From CAZDOD01 sp964506935 (GTDB lineage Bacteria > Desulfobacterota > Zymogenia > Zymogenales > Zymogenaceae): DNA of 7,681 nt. Under the pieces are notes generated by a model. It saw only the letters and a program-made list of their open reading frames with translations. It was not told where the DNA came from and did not search any database. The position numbers were made by a program, and so were the translations under genes. Shown here piece after piece: positions 1 to 5,721 of the stretch. How positions within the stretch are numbered: the first letter of the stretch is position 1; each line of letters starts with the position of its first letter. Where the stretch lies: contig CAZDOD010000136.1 of assembly GCA_964506935.1 (NCBI GenBank), forward strand, positions 1-7,681. Direction: 5' to 3'.

Positions 1-136
1 CCTCCCTGTGGGCGAATCCCAACACCCCCGATTTTAGCTGAACTACGATGTAGCAGGAGCCAAAGATCACCTCCCCTATCTTTTCGCCCGATGATGTCAG
101 ATCCAAAATGTCTTTTATTTTTTCATAAATCTTCAT
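1..136 (-). CDS. DUF4213/DUF364-type protein (putative heavy-metal chelation family), N-terminal fragment
   Basis: Only the first 45 codons are in the window; the gene runs off the left end. The frame opens with ATG at 136 and reads MKIYEKIKDIL, then an SSGEKIGEVIFGSCYIVVQL stretch and a GVLGFAHRE stretch. This pattern (short helix, 'G..I.dV..G..Y..V.L', then 'G..G.A') matches the N-terminal DUF4213 domain that precedes the DUF364 putative heavy-metal chelation domain. The metal-binding part would lie outside the window, so function cannot be checked. No clear ribosome binding site precedes the ATG. The gene is divergent from the ATPase gene and shares the AT-rich intergenic region with it. 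The family call rests on pattern recognition over 45 residues; an unrelated protein is possible. Confidence 0.6.
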   Translation of the reverse strand, partial: MKIYEKIKDILDLTSSGEKIGEVIFGSCYIVVQLKSGVLGFAHRE

Positions 137-146
137 AGATTAAAAT

Positions 147-176
147 ATTATGGAAAATTCTAGAATATGTTTACAA
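147..176 (-). promoter_or_regulatory. Possible minus-strand promoter for the DUF364-type gene
   Basis: On the minus strand, TTGTAA (176-171) is followed after 18 nt by CATAAT (152-147), 4/6 and 5/6 matches to the sigma-70 consensus. The predicted transcription start would fall near 140, only about 4 nt before the ATG at 136, which fits the lack of a Shine-Dalgarno sequence only if the message is nearly leaderless. Weak prediction. Confidence 0.25.
157..166. repeat. 10-bp perfect palindrome between divergent promoters (ATTCTAGAAT)
   Basis: ATTCTAGAAT is a perfect inverted repeat. It lies just upstream of the -35 of the plus-strand promoter and inside the spacer of the possible minus-strand promoter, a position where a dimeric regulator could act on both genes. 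A chance palindrome in AT-rich DNA is an equally good explanation. Confidence 0.25.
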
Positions 177-198
177 TCATCCCATGAAGTGCTATTAT
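170..198 (+). promoter_or_regulatory. Sigma-70-like promoter of the ATPase/PAS operon
   Basis: TTTACA (170-175) and TATTAT (193-198) are separated by exactly 17 nt; each hexamer matches the consensus at 5 of 6 positions. A transcript would begin near 205. This lies downstream of the first in-frame ATG (184) of the ATPase gene, so the promoter both explains expression of the operon and argues that translation begins later, at GTG 256. Prediction from sequence only. Confidence 0.6.
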
Positions 199-255
199 AT
201 GCAGTTAGTATATCAAAATGAAAATATAAGACAATACATACGATCTGGGAAAAAA

Positions 256-1974
256 GTGAATCCGAAAGAAAATCTCATATCCACCCTGAAAAGGATCGAC
301 AGGAAAGGCTACAAGGCCTACGTGGACATCAGGGGCTCCTATGACTACGGGAGGTTCAGTCTATCCGTCGACCATGTACAGGGCGATCCCTTCGCCTCCC
401 CCTCGAGGATCAGCGTGATGGTCAAAAGGAGTGAGGCGGGGTTTGATCCCTCACTCTTTTCCAACCCGGTTCGCAAAATGGCGTCGGCGGACTTTTTGAC
501 CCGCCTTTTTCACCACGCCATCCTTCGCACCGTTAAGGGCTCCCGTGGGATGGGAAAGAGCGGGATGGTCTCGATCGACAATCCCGGTCAGGAGGTGCTG
601 AGGCGAAATTCGTGTGTGATAACCGACGAAACCATAGAGGTACGCTTTGTTACTGGTCTCCCCGCCGCCGGGAGGACGATCCTTGGGGACGAGGCGATAG
701 CAATATTTATTGATGAGATACCAAAGATCGTAAACGGCTCACTTTTTTCCAAGAATGTCAACGTGGGAGAGTTTCGTCGCCATGTCGACGCCGTGGAAGA
801 TCAAGAGCACTTGAGGTCGATGCTTCCGGACCTCGGTCTCGTTGCCTTTGTCGCAGACGGCTCAATCCTCCCCAGGAGGAGCGGCGTTGACGACAGGCCG
901 CTTGATGCCGGTGTCGTCCCTTTTATCTCGCCTGAGAGTTTAAGGGTAGAGATAGAGCTACCCCACAGGGGCAAGGTTTCCGGGATGGGGATTCCCTCGG
1001 GCGTGACACTGATAGTCGGCGGGGGTTTCCACGGGAAGTCAACCCTCCTTGTCGCCCTCGAGAGGGGCGTCTATCCACATATCCCCGATGACGGTAGGGA
1101 ACTGGTCGTTTGCGACCCCTGTGCGATAAAGATCAGGGCCGAGGACGGGAGATATATTGAGAAGGTGAACATCAGCCCGTTTATCAAAAACCTCCCGATG
1201 GGAAGGGATACCGAGAGATTTTCTACCGACAACGCCAGCGGCTCCACGTCCCAGGCCGCAAATATCATAGAGGCCTTGGAGATCGGGGCGACGACGCTTC
1301 TGATCGATGAAGATACGTCGGCCACGAATTTTATGATTCGGGACGAGAGGATGCAGGAGCTCATATCAAAAGATAAGGAGCCGATCACCCCTTTTGTCGA
1401 CAAGGTCGGAAAGCTGAAGGGCGATCTCGGCGTCTCAACGGTTCTGGTCATGGGGGGTAGCGGCGACTACTTCGACGTCGCGGACACGGTCATTGCGATG
1501 GACAGCTATCTCCCCTATGATGTGAGCAAAAACGCAAGGGACATCGCCGAAAAACACAAGGCTTCACGGATCGACGAAGGTGGAGAGAGGTTCGGTGATG
1601 TAACTCAGAGGGTTCCCAATTCCCGCTCGTTTGACCCGAGCCGGGGGAAGAAGGAAGTCAAGATAGACGCCAAGGGGGTACAGAAGATCCTCTATGGCCG
1701 ATTGGATATCGACCTCTCCGGCCTTTCGCAGGTTGTCGACATCAGCCAGACGCGTGCGATAGGGAACATCGTTCATATCTACGCCACAAGATATGCGAAA
1801 GAGGGCCTGACCTTGGGGGAGGGTATCAGGAAGGTTTTTGAGGAGCTCGATGGTTCAAGAGGAGACGGCGGTCTCGACGTCCTCCTCCCATACAAGGTGG
1901 GGAATCTTGCAGCCCCACGGATATTCGAGGTAGCGGGGGTCGTAAACAGGATGAGGACCCTAAAGGTTAAGTAG
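256..1974 (+). CDS. Predicted ATPase of the ABC class (COG3044 / ABC_ATPase family)
   Basis: A 572-residue cytoplasmic protein with no membrane segment. Counting from GTG 256, it shows an N-terminal family block (KGYKAYVDIRGSYDYG, then HVQGDPFASPSR, about residues 18-51), a Walker A loop GGGFHGKST (255-263), an ABC-type signature in the variant form ASGSTSQA (327-334), a Walker B strand TTLLIDED (346-353) and a VMGGSGDYFDVAD block (about 398-410). These are hallmarks of COG3044, soluble single-polypeptide ATPases related to ABC/SMC enzymes whose cellular role is not established; ATP hydrolysis is expected. The frame is open back to ATG 184 (596 aa), but no Shine-Dalgarno precedes that ATG, the extra 24 residues fall in AT-rich DNA, and a promoter lies within them. 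GTG 256 has GGGA 5 nt upstream and gives a usual N-terminus. The next gene starts 5 nt after the stop, so the pair is probably co-transcribed. Confidence 0.9.
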   Translation: MNPKENLISTLKRIDRKGYKAYVDIRGSYDYGRFSLSVDHVQGDPFASPSRISVMVKRSEAGFDPSLFSNPVRKMASADFLTRLFHHAILRTVKGSRGMGKSGMVSIDNPGQEVLRRNSCVITDETIEVRFVTGLPAAGRTILGDEAIAIFIDEIPKIVNGSLFSKNVNVGEFRRHVDAVEDQEHLRSMLPDLGLVAFVADGSILPRRSGVDDRPLDAGVVPFISPESLRVEIELPHRGKVSGMGIPSGVTLIVGGGFHGKSTLLVALERGVYPHIPDDGRELVVCDPCAIKIRAEDGRYIEKVNISPFIKNLPMGRDTERFSTDNASGSTSQAANIIEALEIGATTLLIDEDTSATNFMIRDERMQELISKDKEPITPFVDKVGKLKGDLGVSTVLVMGGSGDYFDVADTVIAMDSYLPYDVSKNARDIAEKHKASRIDEGGERFGDVTQRVPNSRSFDPSRGKKEVKIDAKGVQKILYGRLDIDLSGLSQVVDISQTRAIGNIVHIYATRYAKEGLTLGEGIRKVFEELDGSRGDGGLDVLLPYKVGNLAAPRIFEVAGVVNRMRTLKVK

Positions 1975-1979
1975 CGATA

Positions 1980-2855
1980 ATGAATAAAAAAGATTTGGAT
2001 TCAAGGTTTTTCTCTGTAATCGTTGAGGACCTGGACAAAAGTGTCCGTTTTCTCGACAAAGAAAGGAAGATCCTCTATATCAATCCTTACGGGGAGAGGC
2101 TGACCGGATGGCATGCGGAGGAGATAGTTGGTAAGACGTGCGGCAGTTTTGTAGAGAGGCACACCGATAAGGAGGGGAACGAGATCTGCGAGGTTTCATG
2201 TCCGCTCAAGTTCTCACTAGATGAGGGAACGGTATCTGAGGGTCATTACTCCTTTAAAGGGAAGGACGGGATTATCTTTCCGGTCGGAGTAAAGATTTTG
2301 CCTGTGATGGACTCCGAGGGAGAAATTCTGGGATTCGTGGAGATAATGACCGATGACAGGCCGAAACTCGAGATGGAGGATATGAAGAGGGATATTCAGA
2401 GACTTATCCCCGTAGACATCCTCACCGGGCTCTATATCAGGGATAAGATCATGGAGTATTTCGAGGTTAAGGTCGAAAATTCGAGGAGATATGGGTCTCC
2501 TTTGGGCATCGTCTTTGTTTCTATTGAAGAAATGGCCTCCATCAGGAAGAGCTTCGGCGAGAAAAAGGTGGAGGAGGTGCTCCAGCGGGTGGGTTATCTG
2601 ATCAGGATGAACACGAGGAGAGGGGATATCTCGGGAAGGCTCGGCCCGGAAGAATTTCTCATGCTACTCCCCAATACCCTTGGAGAAGATACATATTTTG
2701 CCGCAGAGAAGCTAAAGAAGATTATTATGGAGGACTCTAATCTCGTCCTGCCCGGAAAGGTGAGCGTAAAGGTTGGGACGGCCCAATATAACGACGGGGA
2801 CGATATGAGATCCCTCTTCGAAAGGGCAAAGGCCGAAGTAATCGAGAACGGCTGA
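1980..2855 (+). CDS. PAS sensor protein with degenerate GGDEF-like domain
   Basis: A soluble 291-residue protein. Residues about 10-125 form a PAS domain (FLDKERKILYINPYGERLTGW, PVGVKILPVMDSEGEILGF) carrying Cys54, Cys70 and Cys74 (CEVSCPL), a cysteine pattern seen in a subset of PAS sensors that could bind metal or sense redox. A short linker (126-145) leads to a GGDEF-like fold (146-291) that opens with DILTGLYIRD where active enzymes have DxLTGLxNR. The signature is GPEEF (222-226) instead of GG[D/E]EF, the usual first metal-binding Asp is Ser181, and the Asn of the FKxIND motif is Arg189. Diguanylate cyclase activity is therefore unlikely; a sensory or protein-binding role is inferred. 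The C-terminus also stops before the usual ALYxAKxxGRN block. The ATG is 5 nt after the ATPase stop with no good ribosome site of its own, suggesting translational coupling. Confidence 0.85.
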   Translation: MNKKDLDSRFFSVIVEDLDKSVRFLDKERKILYINPYGERLTGWHAEEIVGKTCGSFVERHTDKEGNEICEVSCPLKFSLDEGTVSEGHYSFKGKDGIIFPVGVKILPVMDSEGEILGFVEIMTDDRPKLEMEDMKRDIQRLIPVDILTGLYIRDKIMEYFEVKVENSRRYGSPLGIVFVSIEEMASIRKSFGEKKVEEVLQRVGYLIRMNTRRGDISGRLGPEEFLMLLPNTLGEDTYFAAEKLKKIIMEDSNLVLPGKVSVKVGTAQYNDGDDMRSLFERAKAEVIENG

Positions 2856-2874
2856 TGCCCTTATATAATCCAAC

Positions 2875-2896
2875 CAAAAAACCCCCATTTTTTTTG
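2875..2896 (+). terminator. Weak A/T hairpin with T-tract after the PAS gene
   Basis: CAAAAAA (2875-2881) can pair with TTTTTTG (2890-2896) around a C-rich loop, giving a T8 run 20-40 nt after the stop codon. The stem is almost entirely A-T, so as an intrinsic terminator it would be weak; it could act with the stronger hairpin at 2931-2950. Confidence 0.25.
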
Positions 2897-2930
2897 CTTC
2901 TTGATCCAGAGACCGAAATGATCGATGCTC

Positions 2931-2950
2931 GTCTTTTGGATGCAAAAGAC
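2931..2950. terminator. Perfect 8-bp hairpin between convergent genes
   Basis: GTCTTTTG and CAAAAGAC flank a GATG tetraloop. On the plus strand it is followed by TCTAACTTTAATT, a broken T-rich tail; on the minus strand no T-run follows. It lies about 75 nt past the PAS gene stop and about 90 nt past the GalT-like gene stop, so it may terminate or stabilise the plus-strand message. The rest of the 183-nt gap (2856-3038) holds no gene I can support. Confidence 0.4.
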
Positions 2951-3038
2951 TCTAACTTTAATTGATCTAGTCGATGGGAATCCTTAAGTTCCGAGATGGC
3001 TTAATGTAATGTATCGAGCGTTAGTGTAGAAGGAGATT

Positions 3039-4067
3039 TCAGGCAAAGTGTTTTTTCGCGCCCTTTGCGGCCTCCTCGGGCCTGACTATCGTAAGGACCT
3101 CGTTGTGGAGCATCTCAAAGTAATTTATATCGCTCGCACCGACGGGTGGGAGCTGGGCCCTCGGCACGATCCTCGCGTGTGTCGGATATGTCAGATTTCC
3201 TGAAGGGGATCCGGCAACGGCCGAGTAGATGGACATATTGAAGCTCGCGAAGTTCATCTCGGATAGATATTTCAAAACGGCTGTCATCCCGTGTGAAAAG
3301 GCAATAAAGGTCTCTTTTCTCGTTTCTGTCAGCGGGATTCGATCTTCAAATATAGAGATAAATTCACAGATTCCCATCGGGGCGAAGGCCGAAAGCCAGA
3401 CTATTTCGTCCCCCCTTTTTATAAAACGTTCTCCCCTTTTTTCCTCTTCTAAAATGAGATCATCGAAAAATAGGGTGTCGTTCAGTTCTTTATACTCCTC
3501 CGATTTCTTCTTTATCTCCCGCTGGTAGTTTGTGGGGATATCGCCCGCGAGTATCTGGATGTGCGGGTGGATGATACTCCCCCCGGAGAGTGGCATATAA
3601 TTCATATTGATCGAGAGGTAGATACATTCAGGGCTTTTACTGCATACCCGTTTCAGGTAATCTTGTGCATTCAGGAAAGAATCACAAAGGACGTCGACAT
3701 CGAAGGAATCGATCGCTACGAAGTGCTCGTCGCCCACAACTCCCACGGCGCTGTTTGCGTCATAGGGAAAGGCGTTTGGGAAGATGATGGAGCTTCCCGA
3801 AACGATCCTCCCATCGGGATAGATGTCACCTGTAAACTTCGGGGTCCTTTCAAAGACGGCCGGCTTGCAGAAGGGGCAGTAAGATTTTGTTGCCTCGCCC
3901 AGTGGTGTCTGGTCGGGAGGCGGTGGGAGGATCACGGGGAAATAGATAATCCTGCTCGTTTTTCCCGTAAGGGGGTCGGTTCGGATCTCGGTGGGCCTCT
4001 CTGTCAACTCGAAGTTGTTGAATGGGTCGAAGAATATGGAGTTTTTTGTTACACTCTTAAATTCCAT
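3039..4067 (-). CDS. Galactose-1-phosphate uridylyltransferase-like protein (GalT/HIT superfamily)
   Basis: A soluble 342-residue protein. It has CPFC (Cys64, Cys67) and His115, which with His167 match the structural zinc site of bacterial GalT. The block SGGSIIHPHIQ (161-171) contains the HPHxQ active site, whose second His (His169) is the expected nucleophile that forms the uridylyl intermediate. N-terminal DPLTGKTSRII and C-terminal YFEMLHNEVLTIVRPEEAA also fit the family. By family knowledge it moves a nucleotidyl group between a sugar phosphate and a nucleoside diphosphate sugar; the true substrate is uncertain, since no galK or galE is nearby and many GalT-like proteins are not shown to act on galactose. 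AGAGG stands 8 nt before the ATG. The start codon lies inside the end of the upstream dedA-family gene (11-nt overlap), so the two are co-transcribed and probably coupled. Confidence 0.85.
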   Translation of the reverse strand: MEFKSVTKNSIFFDPFNNFELTERPTEIRTDPLTGKTSRIIYFPVILPPPPDQTPLGEATKSYCPFCKPAVFERTPKFTGDIYPDGRIVSGSSIIFPNAFPYDANSAVGVVGDEHFVAIDSFDVDVLCDSFLNAQDYLKRVCSKSPECIYLSINMNYMPLSGGSIIHPHIQILAGDIPTNYQREIKKKSEEYKELNDTLFFDDLILEEEKRGERFIKRGDEIVWLSAFAPMGICEFISIFEDRIPLTETRKETFIAFSHGMTAVLKYLSEMNFASFNMSIYSAVAGSPSGNLTYPTHARIVPRAQLPPVGASDINYFEMLHNEVLTIVRPEEAAKGAKKHFA

Positions 4068-4710
4068 TTTTCGGACCTCTTTTTCTCGTTTTCATTATAT
4101 CATTTTTTTTGTTTTTTATCTTCAGGGCTACTTGATAAATTATATATAAGAGGATAATGCCCGAAAGGATTGCGATTGCGGCCTTGGAATATAGCTCCAA
4201 AAGGGCTTTGAGTTCCTCCCAGCGATATCCCAAGCGATTGCCTAAGTAGGTGATGCAGGTGTTCCAGATCAATATGCTCAAGAAGCTGTAGGTTGAGACC
4301 TTAAGTAGCGGCATCTTCGCGATACCTGCGGCTACGAAGAAGAACGAGCGAAAGCCCGGGGCGAATCGATTTAGGATGATAACGGCGCCCCCCCTTCGAC
4401 GAAAGAAACTCTCAAGGGAGCGTACCTTGGATGGTGAGAAGAAGGCGAAGTTCTTCTTGAGGAAATATTTTCTCCCTTTGGTGGCACCGAATGCGTATAC
4501 GCAGAGCGACCCGAAAAAACTTCCTAGTGTGACCGAGATAAAAACTGCGGGGATGGGAAGAATGCCCCTGCCGGTCAAAAAAGCCCCGAACAGAAGCACG
4601 GTGTCTCCTGGGAACGGGGGGAAGAAATATTCGATCGTGGCCGAAAAGAACATAAAGACGAAGACGATGGGTAGCGTCTCCGTCCTCATGAGGTCATAGA
4701 AGAATTCCAT
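4057..4710 (-). CDS. DedA/VTT-domain (SNARE-associated) inner-membrane protein
   Basis: A 217-residue integral membrane protein. Visible in order are Glu27 and the re-entrant FPPFPGD loop (33-36 is FPGD), the small-residue helix GSFFGSLCVYAFGATKG (63-79), a basic patch RRRGG, and the motif RFAPGFR (115-121) followed by AAGIAKM, with hydrophobic segments near 13-45, 52-77, 122-158 and 176-196. These are the DedA-family signatures; E. coli relatives such as YqjA and YghB keep proton-motive force and membrane homeostasis, and some members move lipid carriers such as undecaprenyl phosphate. The C-terminus is strongly basic (KIKNKKNDIMKTRKRGPKNG) and probably cytoplasmic; its last codons overlap the start of the GalT-like gene. 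ATG 4710 gives the normal family N-terminus, though no clear Shine-Dalgarno is visible; Met9 is an alternative. Confidence 0.88.
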   Translation of the reverse strand: MEFFYDLMRTETLPIVFVFMFFSATIEYFFPPFPGDTVLLFGAFLTGRGILPIPAVFISVTLGSFFGSLCVYAFGATKGRKYFLKKNFAFFSPSKVRSLESFFRRRGGAVIILNRFAPGFRSFFFVAAGIAKMPLLKVSTYSFLSILIWNTCITYLGNRLGYRWEELKALLELYSKAAIAILSGIILLYIIYQVALKIKNKKNDIMKTRKRGPKNGI

Positions 4711-4734
4711 TTCGAGAATCTAAATTTCCAATAT

Positions 4735-4763
4735 AGTCTAAGACAGAAATCTCAAACTGACAA
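4735..4763 (-). promoter_or_regulatory. Candidate promoter of the dedA-galT-like pair
   Basis: On the minus strand TTGTCA (4763-4758) is separated by 17 nt from TAGACT (4740-4735), matching the sigma-70 hexamers at 5/6 and 4/6. A start near 4728 would leave a leader of about 18 nt. An overlapping alternative uses TATATT with a short spacer. Low to moderate support. Confidence 0.35.
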
Positions 4764-4793
4764 TCCAAAAAAAGGACAAAAAGGCCCGATTAT

Positions 4794-4868
4794 TTAACTT
4801 CCTCTATTTTTTTATTTGCAGGGACCTAACTTGTTTTATTAACTCTCCACTTTTTTTGGGGAAGTTAG
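4794..4868. repeat. Three TAACT repeats plus one inverted copy upstream of the dedA-family gene
   Basis: TTAACTT (4794-4800), CTAACTT (4826-4832) and TTAACTC (4839-4845) are direct near-copies, and AAGTTAG (4862-4868) is an inverted copy. CTAACTT and AAGTTAG pair perfectly over 7 bp, while the inner TAACT could instead pair over 5 bp, so two mutually exclusive stems are possible. It may be an operator cluster, a switching RNA structure, or chance in low-complexity DNA. Confidence 0.3.
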
Positions 4869-4895
4869 AAAAAGGGGAATTTTACTTGCCCCCCC
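4869..4895 (-). terminator. Candidate intrinsic terminator of the tlpA-like gene
   Basis: Read on the minus strand, a G7 run (4895-4889) is followed by an 11-nt loop, CCCC (4877-4874) and TTTTT (4873-4869), a short G-C stem with a T5 tail. It lies about 140 nt after the tlpA-like stop codon and directly follows another stem-loop (4939-4899). The 4-bp stem makes it weak on its own. Confidence 0.4.
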
Positions 4896-4898
4896 TGT

Positions 4899-4939
4899 CC
4901 GATGGCTTATGGTGATTTTCATAAATAATAGGGCATCGG
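4899..4939. repeat. Stem-loop with outer CCGATG/CATCGG and inner TTATG/CATAA arms
   Basis: CCGATG (4899-4904) pairs with CATCGG (4934-4939), and inside them TTATG (4907-4911) pairs with CATAA (4920-4924). The two stems are separated by unpaired bases, giving an imperfect hairpin. On the minus strand it immediately precedes the T-tract hairpin, so it may protect the 3' end of the tlpA-like transcript. Confidence 0.35.
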
Positions 4940-5035
4940 CCGTTTCAGAGGGGTATCGATATCTTTATTTTTTAAAAAATCGAGAGATAGTATAAATTAT
5001 TCAAACTTAATTTGTAGATACAGATCTTTGAGACT

Positions 5036-5593
5036 TCAGCGGCCCTTTTTTATACCGAGCAACTCATGCATCTGTTCTATCCTTTCCTCTGTATCCCACA
5101 TCTCGGCTCCGACCGATTTTTCAACGATGACTCCTTTCTTGTCGATGATATAGGTCGTGGGGATTCCCATCACTAGGTAGTTTCTTGCTACGGTTTGTTC
5201 GGGATCGTGGAGGATGTCAAAGGTGTAGCCGTTTTTTTCTATGAAGTCTGAAAGTCTATCGGGGCTTGAGGTGTCGATGCTGACCGCCAGGATTATGAAA
5301 TCCTTTCCCTTCATCTTCTCCTTCATTTTCTCCATTGAGGGCATTTCGGCCCGGCACGGCGGACACCATGTGGCCCAGAAATTGAGTAGGACGATTTCCC
5401 CCCTGTGGTCTGAGAGCTTGACTTTTTTCCCATCCAAATCCTTCAGGATAAAATCGGGGGCCGAAGATCCCACACTCGCGATATCCGAGGCCATGAGCAG
5501 TGTATCATGCTTTATCGAGATCCCGGCAACCGATACCAACGCAAAAACCGATATTACGCCGAAAATCCCGATAAGTTTTGACTTCTTTTTCAT
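5036..5593 (-). CDS. TlpA/ResA-type membrane-anchored thiol-disulfide oxidoreductase
   Basis: A 185-residue protein. Residues 1-27 are a basic stretch (MKKKSK) followed by a hydrophobic helix (about 7-27), a signal anchor or uncleaved signal that places the domain outside the cytoplasmic membrane. Residues 41-180 are a thioredoxin fold of the AhpC/TSA-Redoxin type: GSSAPDFILKDLDGKKVKLSD, then NFWATWCPPCRAEMP with the redox pair Cys77 and Cys80, and the cis-proline block GIPTTYIID (Pro145). TlpA, ResA and CcmG relatives reduce disulfides, for example of apocytochrome c, using electrons from CcdA or DsbD; no such partner is in this window, so the substrate is unknown. GGTGA stands 4 nt before the ATG. 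The gene is divergent from larE and is probably monocistronic, because 325 nt of noncoding DNA follows it. Confidence 0.9.
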   Translation of the reverse strand: MKKKSKLIGIFGVISVFALVSVAGISIKHDTLLMASDIASVGSSAPDFILKDLDGKKVKLSDHRGEIVLLNFWATWCPPCRAEMPSMEKMKEKMKGKDFIILAVSIDTSSPDRLSDFIEKNGYTFDILHDPEQTVARNYLVMGIPTTYIIDKKGVIVEKSVGAEMWDTEERIEQMHELLGIKKGR

Positions 5594-5623
5594 GCTGTCA
5601 CCAATAAAATAACGTATTTTACT

Positions 5624-5652
5624 AATATATCATAAAGACGCCATATTGACCA
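5624..5652 (-). promoter_or_regulatory. Candidate promoter of the tlpA-like gene
   Basis: Minus-strand TGGTCA (5652-5647) and TATATT (5629-5624) are 17 nt apart, 4/6 and 5/6 matches to sigma-70 hexamers. A start near 5617 would give a leader of about 24 nt that includes the GGTGA ribosome site. Confidence 0.4.
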
Positions 5653-5680
5653 TCTTTTTTTCGGAAACGATTGAATTTTC

Positions 5681-5689
5681 TGGTATAAT
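5681..5689 (+). promoter_or_regulatory. Extended -10 promoter of larE
   Basis: TGGTATAAT contains a perfect TATAAT -10 box (5684-5689) with the TGn extension that lets promoters work with a poor -35; indeed no good -35 hexamer is found 16-18 nt upstream. A start near 5696 would leave a leader of about 26 nt before ATG 5722. Confidence 0.6.
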
Positions 5690-5721
5690 TTCAGTTCGAT
5701 TGGATTTATGTCGGATCTAAT

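Larger units (their letters stand above)
4711..5035. other. 325-nt AT-rich noncoding gap between tlpA-like and dedA-family genes
   Basis: I see no credible gene here on either strand. The stretch is rich in homopolymer runs (A, T and a C7) and holds several inverted repeats: the T-tract hairpin at 4869-4895, the longer stem at 4899-4939, CTAACTT/AAGTTAG at 4826-4868, and the palindrome ATTTTTTAAAAAAT at 4967-4980. Its right part is the 3' region of the tlpA-like gene and its left part the upstream region of the dedA-family gene, both read on the minus strand. Confidence 0.6.

Noticed and set aside
184..255. Use of ATG 184 as the start of the ATPase gene
   Set aside because: No ribosome binding site, AT-rich codons unlike the rest of the gene, and a promoter that starts transcription downstream of it; GTG 256 fits better.
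3561..4157. Plus-strand open frame of 198 codons opposite the GalT-like gene
   Set aside because: It is antisense to a gene with clear family motifs (CPFC, HPHxQ), and its translation shows no domain pattern.
4967..4980. Palindrome ATTTTTTAAAAAAT as a possible terminator or operator
   Set aside because: It has no loop and is pure A-T in an AT-rich gap; no G-C stem, so it gives little support for either role.
4711..5035. Possible small RNA or riboswitch in the gap upstream of the dedA-family gene
   Set aside because: Inverted repeats are present, but I recognise no conserved riboswitch core or tRNA-like fold; left as unexplained structure.
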